Assembly: GCF_000235405.2 (NCBI RefSeq)
Contig: NC_017095.1
Location: forward strand, 496,001 to 560,000
Reading direction: 5' to 3'
DNA length: 64,000 nucleotides
From: Fervidobacterium pennivorans DSM 9078
GTDB taxonomy: Bacteria > Thermotogota > Thermotogae > Thermotogales > Fervidobacteriaceae
In this document: one piece after another, positions 20,220-28,775 of the stretch
Position numbering within the stretch: the first letter of the stretch is position 1
Layout: every line of letters starts with the position of its first letter
Program-made: the position numbers and the translations under genes
The notes under the pieces: model-generated
Seen by the model: only the letters and a program-made list of their open reading frames with translations
The model's database searches: none
What the model was told of the DNA's origin: nothing

Positions 20220-21971
20220 TCACTTTCTTTTGTATTCCCTGTATCCATTCGTTATAGGTAGCCTTCTATCCTTTCCGAAAGCCCTTTTTCTAACTTTTGG
20301 CCCTGGAGGCGTTTGTCTGCGTTTGTACTCGTTTATATTCACCATTCTTACAACCTCTCTTACGATTTTTTCTTCAAACCCAAGGTTTACAATTTCTTCA
20401 ATACTCATGTCTTCTTCTACGTAAAGTTCCAATATTTGATCCAATATTTCATAAGGTGGAAGCTTGTCTTGGTCAGTTTGATTTTCTCTCAGTTCCGCAC
20501 TTGGTGGTTTTATGAATACCCTTTGAGGTATAATTTCTCTTCCGGCCTTTTGATTCACATACTCGCTCAGTTTGTAAACCATCGTCTTATATACATCTTT
20601 GATTACAGCATATCCGCCAGCTGTATCACCGTACAAAGTAGAATACCCCGTTGCACTCTCACTTTTATTGCCCGTTGTTAAGACAAGCCAACCAAATTTG
20701 TTTGAAAGTGCCATAAGGATAACTCCGCGGATTCTTGCTTGCAAGTTTTCTTCAGTAGTATCGAATGGTAAGTCTTTAAAAATAGGTTTCAAAGTTTCAA
20801 GAAATGTTTCGTATACCTCTACAATAGGAATTGTTAAGAATCTTATTCCTAGATTCTCTGCCAGCAACCTTGCATCTTCTTTACTGTGTTCTGATGAAAA
20901 TGGACCAGGCATAGAAACACCTATCACATTTTCTTTGCCTATCGCATCAACTGCGATGCAAGCAACCAAAGAACTGTCTATACCACCGCTAAGTCCGATA
21001 ACTGCCTCTTTCATTCCATTTTTCCTCATATAGTCTCGTAGGCTAATAACCAACGCGTTATAAACCTCCTCAACTTCTGGAAGTGCAGGTTCTGTGCGGT
21101 TAGTTATTTCCTTTCTTTGAGTTTTAGCTTCGAAAGGTATTGTGACAATTTCCAAGGTTTCTAAATCTTCTTTTGTAACCAAGAGTTTATCCTGCCTTCT
21201 TCTTGGGTCTTTTAAACGTGCCTTGTTTACCCCTTCAATATCGACATCAACCACAAGCAAATCTTCTTCAAACTGTTTTCCTCTAGCTAAAACTTTGCCT
21301 GATTCATCTAATACAAGGCTTGCACCGTCAAAGACGAGTTCGTCCTGACCACCGACAAGGTTTACGTATGCCACTATCGCCAGGTTGTCGTTTGCCCTTG
21401 TCGAGAGCATTTTTTCTCTCCATTCGAGCTTCTTTTGGTAGTACGGTGAAGCTGAGATGTTTGCCAAAATCTGTGCGTCACCGTAAAGAGCCTCAGCACG
21501 TGCTGGTCCACCAGGATACCAGATATCTTCGCATATGGTTATTCCCATTCGCACATCGCCGAATTGAATTACTAAGGCCTTGTTACCCTTTTGAAAGTAC
21601 CGCATTTCGTCAAAAACACCATAATTAGGCAGGTAGTTCTTATGGTACTTTGCAATAACTTTACCGTCGTTTATTACAGCAGCCGAATTGTAAATATCAC
21701 CGTCCATATCAACGAACCCTACAACCGCAATGAGTGACTTTGGCACATATTGTACAATTTCTTCAAGAGCTTTTATATTGTCTTGAATGAAGTGAGTTTT
21801 GAACAATAAATCTTCAGGCGGGTAACCTGTTATCGACATTTCAGGGAAAAGCAAAACATCTGCATCATATGATACAGCCTGCTTTATAAACTCAATAATT
21901 TTTTGCTTGTTTCCTTCTATATCACCAACTGTTGTGTTTATTTGTGCCAAAGCAATCCTTACATTTCTCAC
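20220..21971 (-). CDS. nadE: Glutamine-dependent NAD+ synthetase
   Basis: Two-domain cytoplasmic enzyme that makes NAD+ from deamido-NAD+. The N-terminal carbon-nitrogen hydrolase domain releases ammonia from glutamine (Glu in LLFPEMSITGYPPEDL, Lys in KYHKNYLPNYG, Cys in GITICEDIW). The C-terminal NAD synthase domain has the PP-loop GLSGGIDSSLVA and TGNKSESATGYSTLYGD. I place the start at GTG 21971, 6 bases after AAGGAGGG. An upstream ATG (21995) overlaps the previous stop but the SD lies downstream of it. About 583 residues, normal for the glutaminase form. Confidence 0.94.
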   Translation of the reverse strand: MRNVRIALAQINTTVGDIEGNKQKIIEFIKQAVSYDADVLLFPEMSITGYPPEDLLFKTHFIQDNIKALEEIVQYVPKSLIAVVGFVDMDGDIYNSAAVINDGKVIAKYHKNYLPNYGVFDEMRYFQKGNKALVIQFGDVRMGITICEDIWYPGGPARAEALYGDAQILANISASPYYQKKLEWREKMLSTRANDNLAIVAYVNLVGGQDELVFDGASLVLDESGKVLARGKQFEEDLLVVDVDIEGVNKARLKDPRRRQDKLLVTKEDLETLEIVTIPFEAKTQRKEITNRTEPALPEVEEVYNALVISLRDYMRKNGMKEAVIGLSGGIDSSLVACIAVDAIGKENVIGVSMPGPFSSEHSKEDARLLAENLGIRFLTIPIVEVYETFLETLKPIFKDLPFDTTEENLQARIRGVILMALSNKFGWLVLTTGNKSESATGYSTLYGDTAGGYAVIKDVYKTMVYKLSEYVNQKAGREIIPQRVFIKPPSAELRENQTDQDKLPPYEILDQILELYVEEDMSIEEIVNLGFEEKIVREVVRMVNINEYKRRQTPPGPKVRKRAFGKDRRLPITNGYREYKRK

Positions 21972-21991
21972 AAAACTCCCTCCTTGTATAC

Positions 21992-24076
21992 TCATCTTTC
22001 AGCATCTAGATCTTCTTCAACTTCTTTGGTTCTTCCCAAGGATAAAAGGAATGGTAAAACAGTTAGAGCCAGCACAGCGGCAGTTGATATACCCAACGAC
22101 ACAAGAATCGCTATCCTTTTAAACATGGCTAACTCTCCTCCAAACAGTAGTGTCAAAAAACCACCAACAATACCGAATGCATTTCCTAATATCGCGGGAC
22201 CTACGTTTTTTATTGAGCTGAAAATATTTTTAGTTTTGCCATAATCGTGACCAACATGTATAGAATAGTCAATGGCAAGGCCTATAATGATGCTTGAAGT
22301 CAACGCGGTTGATATTTCAAGCTTCATCCTGAAGATAGCCATATAAAAGAAATTTAGAATGGTAGCGAAAACAACAGGAGAAATTAGTTTTATGGACTCT
22401 GTGAAGTCTTTAAACACAACAACAATTGTTACAAATACGATGATTAAAGATGCAACTAAACTTTGAATCTGACTGGTGAGTATATTATCGTTAACCGCCT
22501 TCCATATAAAGGGAGTTCCTGCAAGGTAGTAATTGTAGTTGTACTTCTTCATAACTTTGTCGATGATTTTTGTAACCTTTTCCAAATTATCTGCTCCTTC
22601 TGGTGAAAGGTTTATCGAAATTCGTATTGTCTTCGCATCTGCAATGTAGTATCTCAACAAAGGTTGAGTTCGTGAAGCCAAAATGAGGGCCGTAATGGGA
22701 ACGTTCCTAGGGAAATCGACACTACTAACTTCAGAATATTGCGAGAGCTCAGCAATTATTTCGTCTATATTTCTGTCGTCAAACGGTAGAAATATACCTT
22801 CTTCTTTTTCCAATACCAGGTAGATAGCATCTTTCATACCAAAGTTATCTTCTAAAAGCTTGTAAGCCTTCGTTATTTCTGATTTCTTTGAAAAATAATC
22901 TGTACTCGTCAAACCTACCTTAATAGAGGGTATTAAAAAGAACGATAGACCAACTAAAAAGATAACGGCAAATAATATGCCCATAGCTGGTTTGCTGCCT
23001 ATGTACTTTATTCCAAAGGACTTAGGTTTTCTTGATGCTCTTCTATGCGCGCGCGATAACAATTCATCACCAACTGTTACGGTAAGTAAAAAGTCTATGA
23101 AAAGCCCCAAGGAAACGAGAAAACCAAATTCTCTAAACGCTGGTATCTTCACAAACAAAAATGATAAGAAACCGACAGCCGTTGTGAACATTGAGAAGAA
23201 TATAGGAGTTGAAATATGCTTACGAACATTGACTTCGGTTCTGAAAATTGCATTGTAATAATGCAGAGGATAAGCTGAACCGATAATTATTAAAAACGAT
23301 GCTGTCATCGATGTGAGGATATTTAGAACTCCTCCGAACGCAAAATGAATAGCATATGTGTAAATCGAAGCCATTATTGGTACGAGGAGTGAAACTATAG
23401 TTGCTCTTAAAGATTGCGTTTGATAAAAGAAAATAGCAAATATAACTCCAAACATCAAAATGGGATAGAAAAACATTGATCTCTTTAGCTCGTCAAAAAG
23501 CTTATTGTTTACAGAAGCTTCGGACAAAACAACTACTGGCTCATTTTTAAGAGCATTTGTAATTTTCCTGACGATAGGTTCAACTTGCCCGTCTATAGAT
23601 ATCATTACCAAAAACAGAGCATATCTTCCATCTTTGGATATAAAACTTCGATATTCTTTTGGCAGATTTTCTAAGTCCAGAGCGTCATTTTGTATATATG
23701 CCTCGGCTCCTGGGTAGTTCAATATAGATATTACAGTCTGAACATTTTCAAAATTCTCAAGTTTTTTGTGTAACCTTCTTAAGTCCTTCAAGCTTCCTGG
23801 TTTATCAAGTCTTGCAGTAGCTTCATAAATTACTGTTACCCTTGCCTTATCACCAAATTTAAGACTCATACGCACAAGGTTTTGAACCGAAGGGTCATCT
23901 ATCTCCGTTATAGGCTTACCTGGTTTGTAGCCCGGTAAAAATGTTTCAATTCTAGTTTCAATTTTTGCATTATTTAGGATGATGATAACGGAAAGTACTA
24001 AAATCAGAAGGCTGATAATGGTAAACTTGTATTTGGCTATATAATCCAAAAAAGTAAACCCTAAGTTTTTTCTCAC
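21992..24076 (-). CDS. MMPL/RND-superfamily membrane transporter
   Basis: A 694-residue exporter-like protein with the duplicated RND plan: one helix, a large periplasmic loop, a five-helix bundle (with ILTSMTASFLIIIGSAYPLH), then a second helix, loop and bundle (TSSIIIGLAIDYSIHVGHDYG). The GLAIDYSIH segment matches the conserved RND helix-4-like motif of the hydrophobe/MMPL branch; substrates could be lipids or hopanoid-like compounds but cannot be predicted. Start chosen at GTG 24076 behind GGAGAGGTGAT; a TTG at 24103 in frame lacks an SD. It is transcribed just ahead of nadE. Confidence 0.8.
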   Translation of the reverse strand: MRKNLGFTFLDYIAKYKFTIISLLILVLSVIIILNNAKIETRIETFLPGYKPGKPITEIDDPSVQNLVRMSLKFGDKARVTVIYEATARLDKPGSLKDLRRLHKKLENFENVQTVISILNYPGAEAYIQNDALDLENLPKEYRSFISKDGRYALFLVMISIDGQVEPIVRKITNALKNEPVVVLSEASVNNKLFDELKRSMFFYPILMFGVIFAIFFYQTQSLRATIVSLLVPIMASIYTYAIHFAFGGVLNILTSMTASFLIIIGSAYPLHYYNAIFRTEVNVRKHISTPIFFSMFTTAVGFLSFLFVKIPAFREFGFLVSLGLFIDFLLTVTVGDELLSRAHRRASRKPKSFGIKYIGSKPAMGILFAVIFLVGLSFFLIPSIKVGLTSTDYFSKKSEITKAYKLLEDNFGMKDAIYLVLEKEEGIFLPFDDRNIDEIIAELSQYSEVSSVDFPRNVPITALILASRTQPLLRYYIADAKTIRISINLSPEGADNLEKVTKIIDKVMKKYNYNYYLAGTPFIWKAVNDNILTSQIQSLVASLIIVFVTIVVVFKDFTESIKLISPVVFATILNFFYMAIFRMKLEISTALTSSIIIGLAIDYSIHVGHDYGKTKNIFSSIKNVGPAILGNAFGIVGGFLTLLFGGELAMFKRIAILVSLGISTAAVLALTVLPFLLSLGRTKEVEEDLDAER

Positions 24077-24161
24077 CTTGTTTATCACCTCTCCAGCGAG
24101 CAAATATTACATATTCAATCAAAATTGTTTAAAGAACAGAAGGAACAGGTCTCAAAAGTGC

Positions 24162-24899
24162 TTAGATATAAATCATTTTCTTCGTCATTCCGCCATCAAC
24201 TACGAAATATTGTCCGGTAATGAAACCGCTTTTTTCTTCATCTACAAGGAACAGTACTATTTCTGCGATATCAGAAATGGTTCCAGCACGCCCAGTTAAA
24301 TGTTGTGCATGTTCTTTCTCAGAAATTACCTCGCCCTCATGCAAAATCCAACCAGGACATATTGCATTAACTCTTATTTTTGGTCCTAATGAATTAGCCA
24401 GCGCGTGCGTAAGACCTAATATTCCTGCTTTCGATGCACTGTAAGCTTCGTTACCCGGTTCGGACATCAATGCACGGGTTGAGGAAATGTTTACTATAGC
24501 TCCTCTACCTGCTGTTTCAAGTATGAGTGGTACCCCAAACCGCGCCATCAGGAAGTACCCTGTCAAGTTCACATCTATAACTCTTTTCCATTCGGAAACA
24601 GAGAGGTCAAGAAAATTTTTGAATCCCCCTATCGCAGCGTTATTGACGATCGCATCCAGTCTTTCGAACCTTTCCTTGAGCAGTATGTAAAACTCACTTA
24701 CTGAATATTCATCAGATGTATCTCCGTGGTATAAAAATACTTTCTCCTGATCCTTAATCGGAAAATTCTCAAGAGCTTGCTTATCGTAATCTATTATACC
24801 GACCCTCCAACCAATTTCGAGAAATTTCAAAGCAATTCCCTTTCCTATGTTTTTTGCACCACCGGTCACAACTACCACTTTTTGGTCATTGCTCCTCAT
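24162..24899 (-). CDS. Short-chain dehydrogenase/reductase
   Basis: Classical SDR of 245 residues. The cofactor motif is TGGAKNIGKGIA (residues 12-23), followed by NNAAIGG, the catalytic Ser of NISSTRAL, YSASK (Tyr/Lys pair) and the C-terminal GQYFVVDGGM. An acidic Asp after the second strand (IIDYDKQ) suggests NAD(H) preference. Similar proteins include FabG-like 3-oxoacyl reductases and sugar-alcohol dehydrogenases; the substrate is unknown. ATG 24899 follows GAGGTGAG. It is upstream of the RND gene on the same strand. Confidence 0.85.
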   Translation of the reverse strand: MRSNDQKVVVVTGGAKNIGKGIALKFLEIGWRVGIIDYDKQALENFPIKDQEKVFLYHGDTSDEYSVSEFYILLKERFERLDAIVNNAAIGGFKNFLDLSVSEWKRVIDVNLTGYFLMARFGVPLILETAGRGAIVNISSTRALMSEPGNEAYSASKAGILGLTHALANSLGPKIRVNAICPGWILHEGEVISEKEHAQHLTGRAGTISDIAEIVLFLVDEEKSGFITGQYFVVDGGMTKKMIYI

Positions 24900-24972
24900 G
24901 CTCTCACCTCAACCTTTTTTGATTTGGATCTTGTTGATTTACAAAATTATTATATCATTCATCACCGAAAGT

Positions 24973-24980
24973 GGTATAAT
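24973..24980 (+). promoter_or_regulatory. Extended -10 promoter for the PEBP gene
   Basis: TGGTATAAT with TATAAT at 24975-24980 is a textbook extended -10 element 45 bases before the start codon. No good -35 hexamer is seen at the usual spacing. Confidence 0.6.
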
Positions 24981-25024
24981 TTTAGTAAGGAATAATACTT
25001 TGGTATATGGGGAAGGTGTTTCCC

Positions 25025-25621
25025 ATGAGGTCCACGACTACGGCTAACAGGCTACCAATATTGTTGCGTGTAGCTGTGATATTTCTTGTAGCTACTCTAG
25101 TTATTACTTCGTTTCTTATATTACGTTCAGGATTGCAAAAAAAGGAGGTGAAACATATGGTGGTTTCCTCTGTTTTTAAAGACAAAGAATTCATACCTAA
25201 GAAGTATACGTGTGAAGGACAAGATGTCAATCCTGAACTGGTAATTTCTAATATCCCTGATGGTGCAAAAACAATAGCTATAATTTGCGACGATCCTGAC
25301 GCACCAATTGGTACGTTTGTTCACTGGGTACTTTGGAATTATCCAGTGAATGGTCCAATCGTAAATATTCCAGAGGCCCTTCCAAAAGTTGAGAAACTTC
25401 AAAACGGAGCTATGCAAGGATACAATGACTTTGGAAAAGTTGGGTATAACGGACCATGTCCACCAAAAGGTCATGGTGTACACCACTATCATTTCAAAAT
25501 TTACGCCGTTAACTCCCTTATAGAGCTGAAGGGAAAAGTTACAAAAAAAGAACTAGAAAAAGCGTTGAGTGGTAGAATCCTTGCACAGACAGAAATAGTG
25601 GGATTGTATGAAAGGAAATAG
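25025..25621 (+). CDS. YbhB/YbcL-type PEBP protein, membrane-anchored with internal start
   Basis: Phosphatidylethanolamine-binding-protein fold of the bacterial YbhB branch: CEGQDVNPEL, CDDPDAPIGTFVHWVLWN and GYNGPCPPKGHGVHHYHFKIYA are the ligand-pocket segments (last given in part). The ATG at 25025 follows GGGAAGGTG and gives a 198-residue protein with an N-terminal hydrophobic anchor (LLRVAVIFLVATLVITSFLI). A second, stronger SD (AAAGGAGGTGA, 25141-25151) inside the gene stands 8 bases before an in-frame ATG at 25157, which would give a 154-residue soluble form of the usual YbhB length. Both forms may be made. Function of the bacterial family is poorly known. Confidence 0.85.
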   Translation: MRSTTTANRLPILLRVAVIFLVATLVITSFLILRSGLQKKEVKHMVVSSVFKDKEFIPKKYTCEGQDVNPELVISNIPDGAKTIAIICDDPDAPIGTFVHWVLWNYPVNGPIVNIPEALPKVEKLQNGAMQGYNDFGKVGYNGPCPPKGHGVHHYHFKIYAVNSLIELKGKVTKKELEKALSGRILAQTEIVGLYERK

Positions 25622-26106
25622 TATTAAAATCTCTGGTAAATTCCACCAATAAACTTTATTAACGTAATCGGTGTTTAACCTTAGATTGTGAAATTCTAGT
25701 GTACTATCAATCTTGAAACGAAATAGAACTGAAGATAATAACCTACAAGCCCTACGGATACTTGCCCAATATTTGATTTCAAAGAAACTGGTCTACTCTG
25801 TAAAGATCGATAAGCTCCTAAAATCCTCAACTCAAAGTAAGTGTCTGAAAAATTTCAGGAAATGGTAATCAATCTTGCAGTACCCTCAAGTGTACATAAA
25901 GCCACATCCCTTCATAAGGATTATTAGGTTGTGCTCACAAATTTTTAGGCATTTTACCTACATAAGCCATTCAACACGTATATTCCAAAGTAGTTTTCCT
26001 TAGGTTGTTGTTAGAAAGATTGTCAGGAATCTTTTCAACGGTTAGAATACATGTTAGAATTAATATTGTGTTCATTTTCGAATAAAGAACAAACTGGAGG
26101 TATTCT
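25622..26106. other. 485-bp gap without an intact gene
   Basis: No ORF with an SD, tRNA, repeat or hairpin terminator was found. On the minus strand 25699-25854 is open for 52 codons with a strand-like pattern (TYFELRILGAY, SVGLVGYYLQF) and similar character resumes after several stops (ITLIKFIGGIYQRF then stop at about 25624). This could be the remnant of a decayed envelope-protein gene, but the evidence is weak. The thiI promoter must lie at the right edge. Confidence 0.35.
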
Positions 26107-27279
26107 ATGGAAACAGTCGTAGTTGTAAGGTATTCTGAGATAGGACTAAAAGGGAAGAACAGAGAATGGTTTGAAAAAAAGCTTATTGACAATATTTTGA
26201 AAATTGTCAAACCAGCCGCAGTGAACAAAAGGTATGGAAGAATCATTGTTAGAATTGGTAGGAATAACGCAGATTTGATTTTGGAACGATTGCATTATGT
26301 ATTTGGAATTCAAAACTACAGCCTAGGGGTTTCCGTTGGGCATGACTTAGAGGAACTAAAGCAAGTTGTTCTCGATTTAGCTAAGAAACATGTGAATGAG
26401 GGGTTAAAAACGTTCAAAATTAACGCACAAAGAGGATACAAAGATTTTCCTATGACCAGTCTTGAGATAAACCGAGAGTTTGGGGCATATGTACTTCAGG
26501 CTTTCCCTCACTTGAAAGTCGATGTTCATAATCCCGAATTCGAGATTGGAATTGATGTTAGGGAAAAAGAAATATTCGTTTTTTCTGGAAAAATCCAGTC
26601 GTCTGGAGGGCTTCCTGTTGGAGTATCTGGAAGGGCTTTATTGTTGCTGAGTGGAGGAATCGATAGCCCTGTTGCAGGATGGTATGCAATGCGCAGAGGA
26701 CTTGAACTTCAAACCGTTACCTTCCTGAGTCCACCACTTACAACTGAAAAATCGGAAGAAAAAGTTCTTAGTGTTGGAAAAGTGCTCAGCAAATACCTAC
26801 CAAACGGTCTGCGAATGTGGATAGTCCCGCTAACAGAGGTTCAAACTTACATAAAGGAAAATGCACCTGACGAATATTCACTGATACTGCAAAGACGGTC
26901 TATGATGAGAATTGCAAGTATGATTGCACGTAGAGTGAAGGCAAAGGCAGTTATCACAGGTGAAAACCTTGGTCAGGTTGCTAGTCAAACGATAGAAAAT
27001 ATGGCAGCGATAGAAGAGGCAAGCTCGCTAATTGTGTTAAGACCTCTTGTGGGATTTGATAAAGTGGAAATAACTAACAAAGCAAAGGAGATAGGAACCT
27101 TTGAGATATCAATTAAACCTTACATTGATAGTTGTGTCGCATTTGCCCCAAAGCATCCGGCGACAAGGTCCAACATAAATGAACTAAGGGAAATCGAAGC
27201 AAAATTAGGGAAGCTACATGAATTGGAGTTCGAAGCATTTAAATCTCGAAAAAGTTACAGAATAGTAAGTGAGGAGTGA
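26107..27279 (+). CDS. thiI: tRNA 4-thiouridine synthetase ThiI
   Basis: Adenylates uridine 8 of tRNA for sulfur transfer, and in many bacteria also supplies sulfur for thiamine. The N-terminal ferredoxin-like/THUMP region (KRYGRIIVRI, RGYKDFPMTSLE) is followed by the PP-loop LLSGGIDSPVAGW and GENLGQVASQT. At 390 residues it lacks the C-terminal rhodanese domain of the E. coli enzyme, so sulfur must come from another carrier; a Cys in YIDSCVAFAPKHP is retained. ATG 26107 follows ACTGGAGGT. Confidence 0.94.
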   Translation: METVVVVRYSEIGLKGKNREWFEKKLIDNILKIVKPAAVNKRYGRIIVRIGRNNADLILERLHYVFGIQNYSLGVSVGHDLEELKQVVLDLAKKHVNEGLKTFKINAQRGYKDFPMTSLEINREFGAYVLQAFPHLKVDVHNPEFEIGIDVREKEIFVFSGKIQSSGGLPVGVSGRALLLLSGGIDSPVAGWYAMRRGLELQTVTFLSPPLTTEKSEEKVLSVGKVLSKYLPNGLRMWIVPLTEVQTYIKENAPDEYSLILQRRSMMRIASMIARRVKAKAVITGENLGQVASQTIENMAAIEEASSLIVLRPLVGFDKVEITNKAKEIGTFEISIKPYIDSCVAFAPKHPATRSNINELREIEAKLGKLHELEFEAFKSRKSYRIVSEE

Positions 27280-27319
27280 TAGAGGATTAGTATTACCTTA
27301 TCTGAAAGGAGGAAAGAAG

Positions 27320-27649
27320 ATGCCTGAATTCTCAAATGCATTCAGTGGATTAAAAAATGATAGAAAATTAACAAAGGAAGAGTTGATAAGAGCTATAAGG
27401 TTTATGATAGCGGCAGAATATGAAGCTATTCAACTTTATACCCAGCTTGCCGAGTCAACTGACAACGAATTGGTTCGCAAAGTTCTTCTAGACATAGCGG
27501 ATGAAGAAAAGGTGCATGCTGGAGAATTTTTGAGATTACTTATGGAGCTTGATGATAAGGAATTTGAGTTCTACAAAGAAGGGTACGCAGAAGTTGAGGA
27601 AGAAATAGAAAAGCTCAATAAGAGGAGACAACCGAAAAAGAAATCGTAA
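27320..27649 (+). CDS. Half-ferritin (encapsulated-ferritin-like) protein
   Basis: A 109-residue two-helix ferritin-like protein. Iron-ligand pattern: Glu33 in IAAEYEAIQLY and the pair Glu63/His66 in DEEKVHAGEF, one half of a di-iron site, as in encapsulated ferritins that must dimerise to form it. The C-terminus is acidic, then strongly basic (KRRQPKKKS). Start at ATG 27320 after AAAGGAGGAAAG; the longer frame overlapping thiI has no SD. No encapsulin shell gene is seen in this window. Likely role is iron oxidation/storage or peroxide handling. Confidence 0.8.
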   Translation: MPEFSNAFSGLKNDRKLTKEELIRAIRFMIAAEYEAIQLYTQLAESTDNELVRKVLLDIADEEKVHAGEFLRLLMELDDKEFEFYKEGYAEVEEEIEKLNKRRQPKKKS

Positions 27650-27657
27650 ACTCAAAC

Positions 27658-27687
27658 AGGGGACGTTTATCATTGCGTCCCCTTTTT
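27658..27687 (+). terminator. Intrinsic terminator after half-ferritin gene
   Basis: AGGGGACG (27658-27665) pairs with CGTCCCCT (27676-27683), followed by a run of T residues to 27687. Confidence 0.85.
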
Positions 27688-27710
27688 AACTTCTTATTTT
27701 TCTCAACTTA

Positions 27711-27719
27711 TGATATAAT
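27711..27719 (+). promoter_or_regulatory. Extended -10 promoter for fba
   Basis: TGATATAAT, with TATAAT at 27714-27719, lies 58 bases before the fba start codon and directly after the preceding terminator. The -35 region (TTCTTA at 27691) is poor. Confidence 0.55.
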
Positions 27720-27776
27720 TCTTTTAGATTTTAAAGTTCCTAATACGAAATTCTGAAGACGAAAGGAGTGGAACTT

Positions 27777-28712
27777 ATGTACGTGAACACGAAGGACATT
27801 TTGGAAAAAGCTAGCAAAGAGTACTACGCGGTTCCTGCTTTTAACATCAACAACATGGAGTTTTTCCATGCAATACTTGAAGGTGCATTGGAAAAAAGAG
27901 CGCCACTTATCATTGAAACAAGCGAAGGTGCGATAAAATATGCAGGAAACGGGGACATATTTAAGGGTGCACGATATTTCGTTGAGTTGGTAAGATTATT
28001 TGCCGATAGTGTTGATATACCGATAGCGCTCCACCTTGACCACGGTAAGCATTTTGAGTATATAATAGCAGCGATAAAGGCAGGATATTCTTCGGTTATG
28101 ATTGACGCTTCTGAAAAGCCTTTTGAGGAAAATCTTAAGGAAACTAAAGAGATAGTAAAAATAGCGCATGCAGCAGGTGTTTCTGTCGAAGCCGAGCTTG
28201 GACAACTCGCAGGTGTTGAAGATAACGTAGTTGCTGCTGAGTCCGTGTTGGTAGATCCTGAGCAAGCAAAGATATTTGTCGAAGAGACGGGCGTCGACTT
28301 CCTGGCTCCAGCAATTGGAACGAGCCACGGCGCATTCAAGTTCAAAGGTGAAGCAAAGCTCGATTTTGAAAGACTCAAAAAGGTTAAAGAACTGACAAAA
28401 ATTCCACTTGTTCTCCATGGTGCCTCGAGTGTTTTGCCAGAATACGTGAAGATGGCAGAGGAATACGGAGCAGACTTAGGCGGAGCAAAGGGTGTACCCG
28501 AGGACCAACTTAAGAAGTGCGTTGAGCTTGGTATAAACAAAGTCAATACAGATACGGATTTAAGAATTGCCTTTATCGCAGGACTTAGAAAGTTCCTAAA
28601 AGAGAATCCAAAAGAGTTCGATCCAAGGCATTACTTAGGGGCAGGTAAGAAATTAGTCAAAGAAGTTGTTATGAACAGACTTGAATTCCTTGGAGCAGCC
28701 GGGAAAGCATAA
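27777..28712 (+). CDS. fba: Class II fructose-1,6-bisphosphate aldolase
   Basis: Zinc-dependent glycolytic aldolase that splits fructose-1,6-bisphosphate into DHAP and glyceraldehyde-3-phosphate. Zinc and catalytic segments: LHLDHGKHFEYI, EAELGQLAGVED, PAIGTSHGAFKF, LVLHGASSVLPE and KVNTDTDLR. Start chosen at ATG 27777, 9 bases after AAAGGAG; an in-frame GTG at 27768 lies in the SD. The 311-residue product starts MYVNTKDILEKAS. It is followed after 63 bases by ackA; the same pair occurs in Thermotoga as far as I recall. Confidence 0.95.
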   Translation: MYVNTKDILEKASKEYYAVPAFNINNMEFFHAILEGALEKRAPLIIETSEGAIKYAGNGDIFKGARYFVELVRLFADSVDIPIALHLDHGKHFEYIIAAIKAGYSSVMIDASEKPFEENLKETKEIVKIAHAAGVSVEAELGQLAGVEDNVVAAESVLVDPEQAKIFVEETGVDFLAPAIGTSHGAFKFKGEAKLDFERLKKVKELTKIPLVLHGASSVLPEYVKMAEEYGADLGGAKGVPEDQLKKCVELGINKVNTDTDLRIAFIAGLRKFLKENPKEFDPRHYLGAGKKLVKEVVMNRLEFLGAAGKA

Positions 28713-28775
28713 TCCCAACTTCCTGAAATGAGAATTTGTGCTTAACTTTTAAACACATACAGAGGAGGGATCCAA

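Noticed and set aside
21993-21995. ATG of nadE overlapping the RND stop
   Set aside because: The overlap looks like coupling, but the SD AAGGAGGG lies downstream of it and is correctly spaced for GTG 21971, where the conserved protein begins.
27824-28546. 240-codon minus-strand ORF antisense to fba
   Set aside because: It lies wholly inside the aldolase gene, has a Ser/Ala-rich low-complexity composition expected of an antisense frame, and has no SD.
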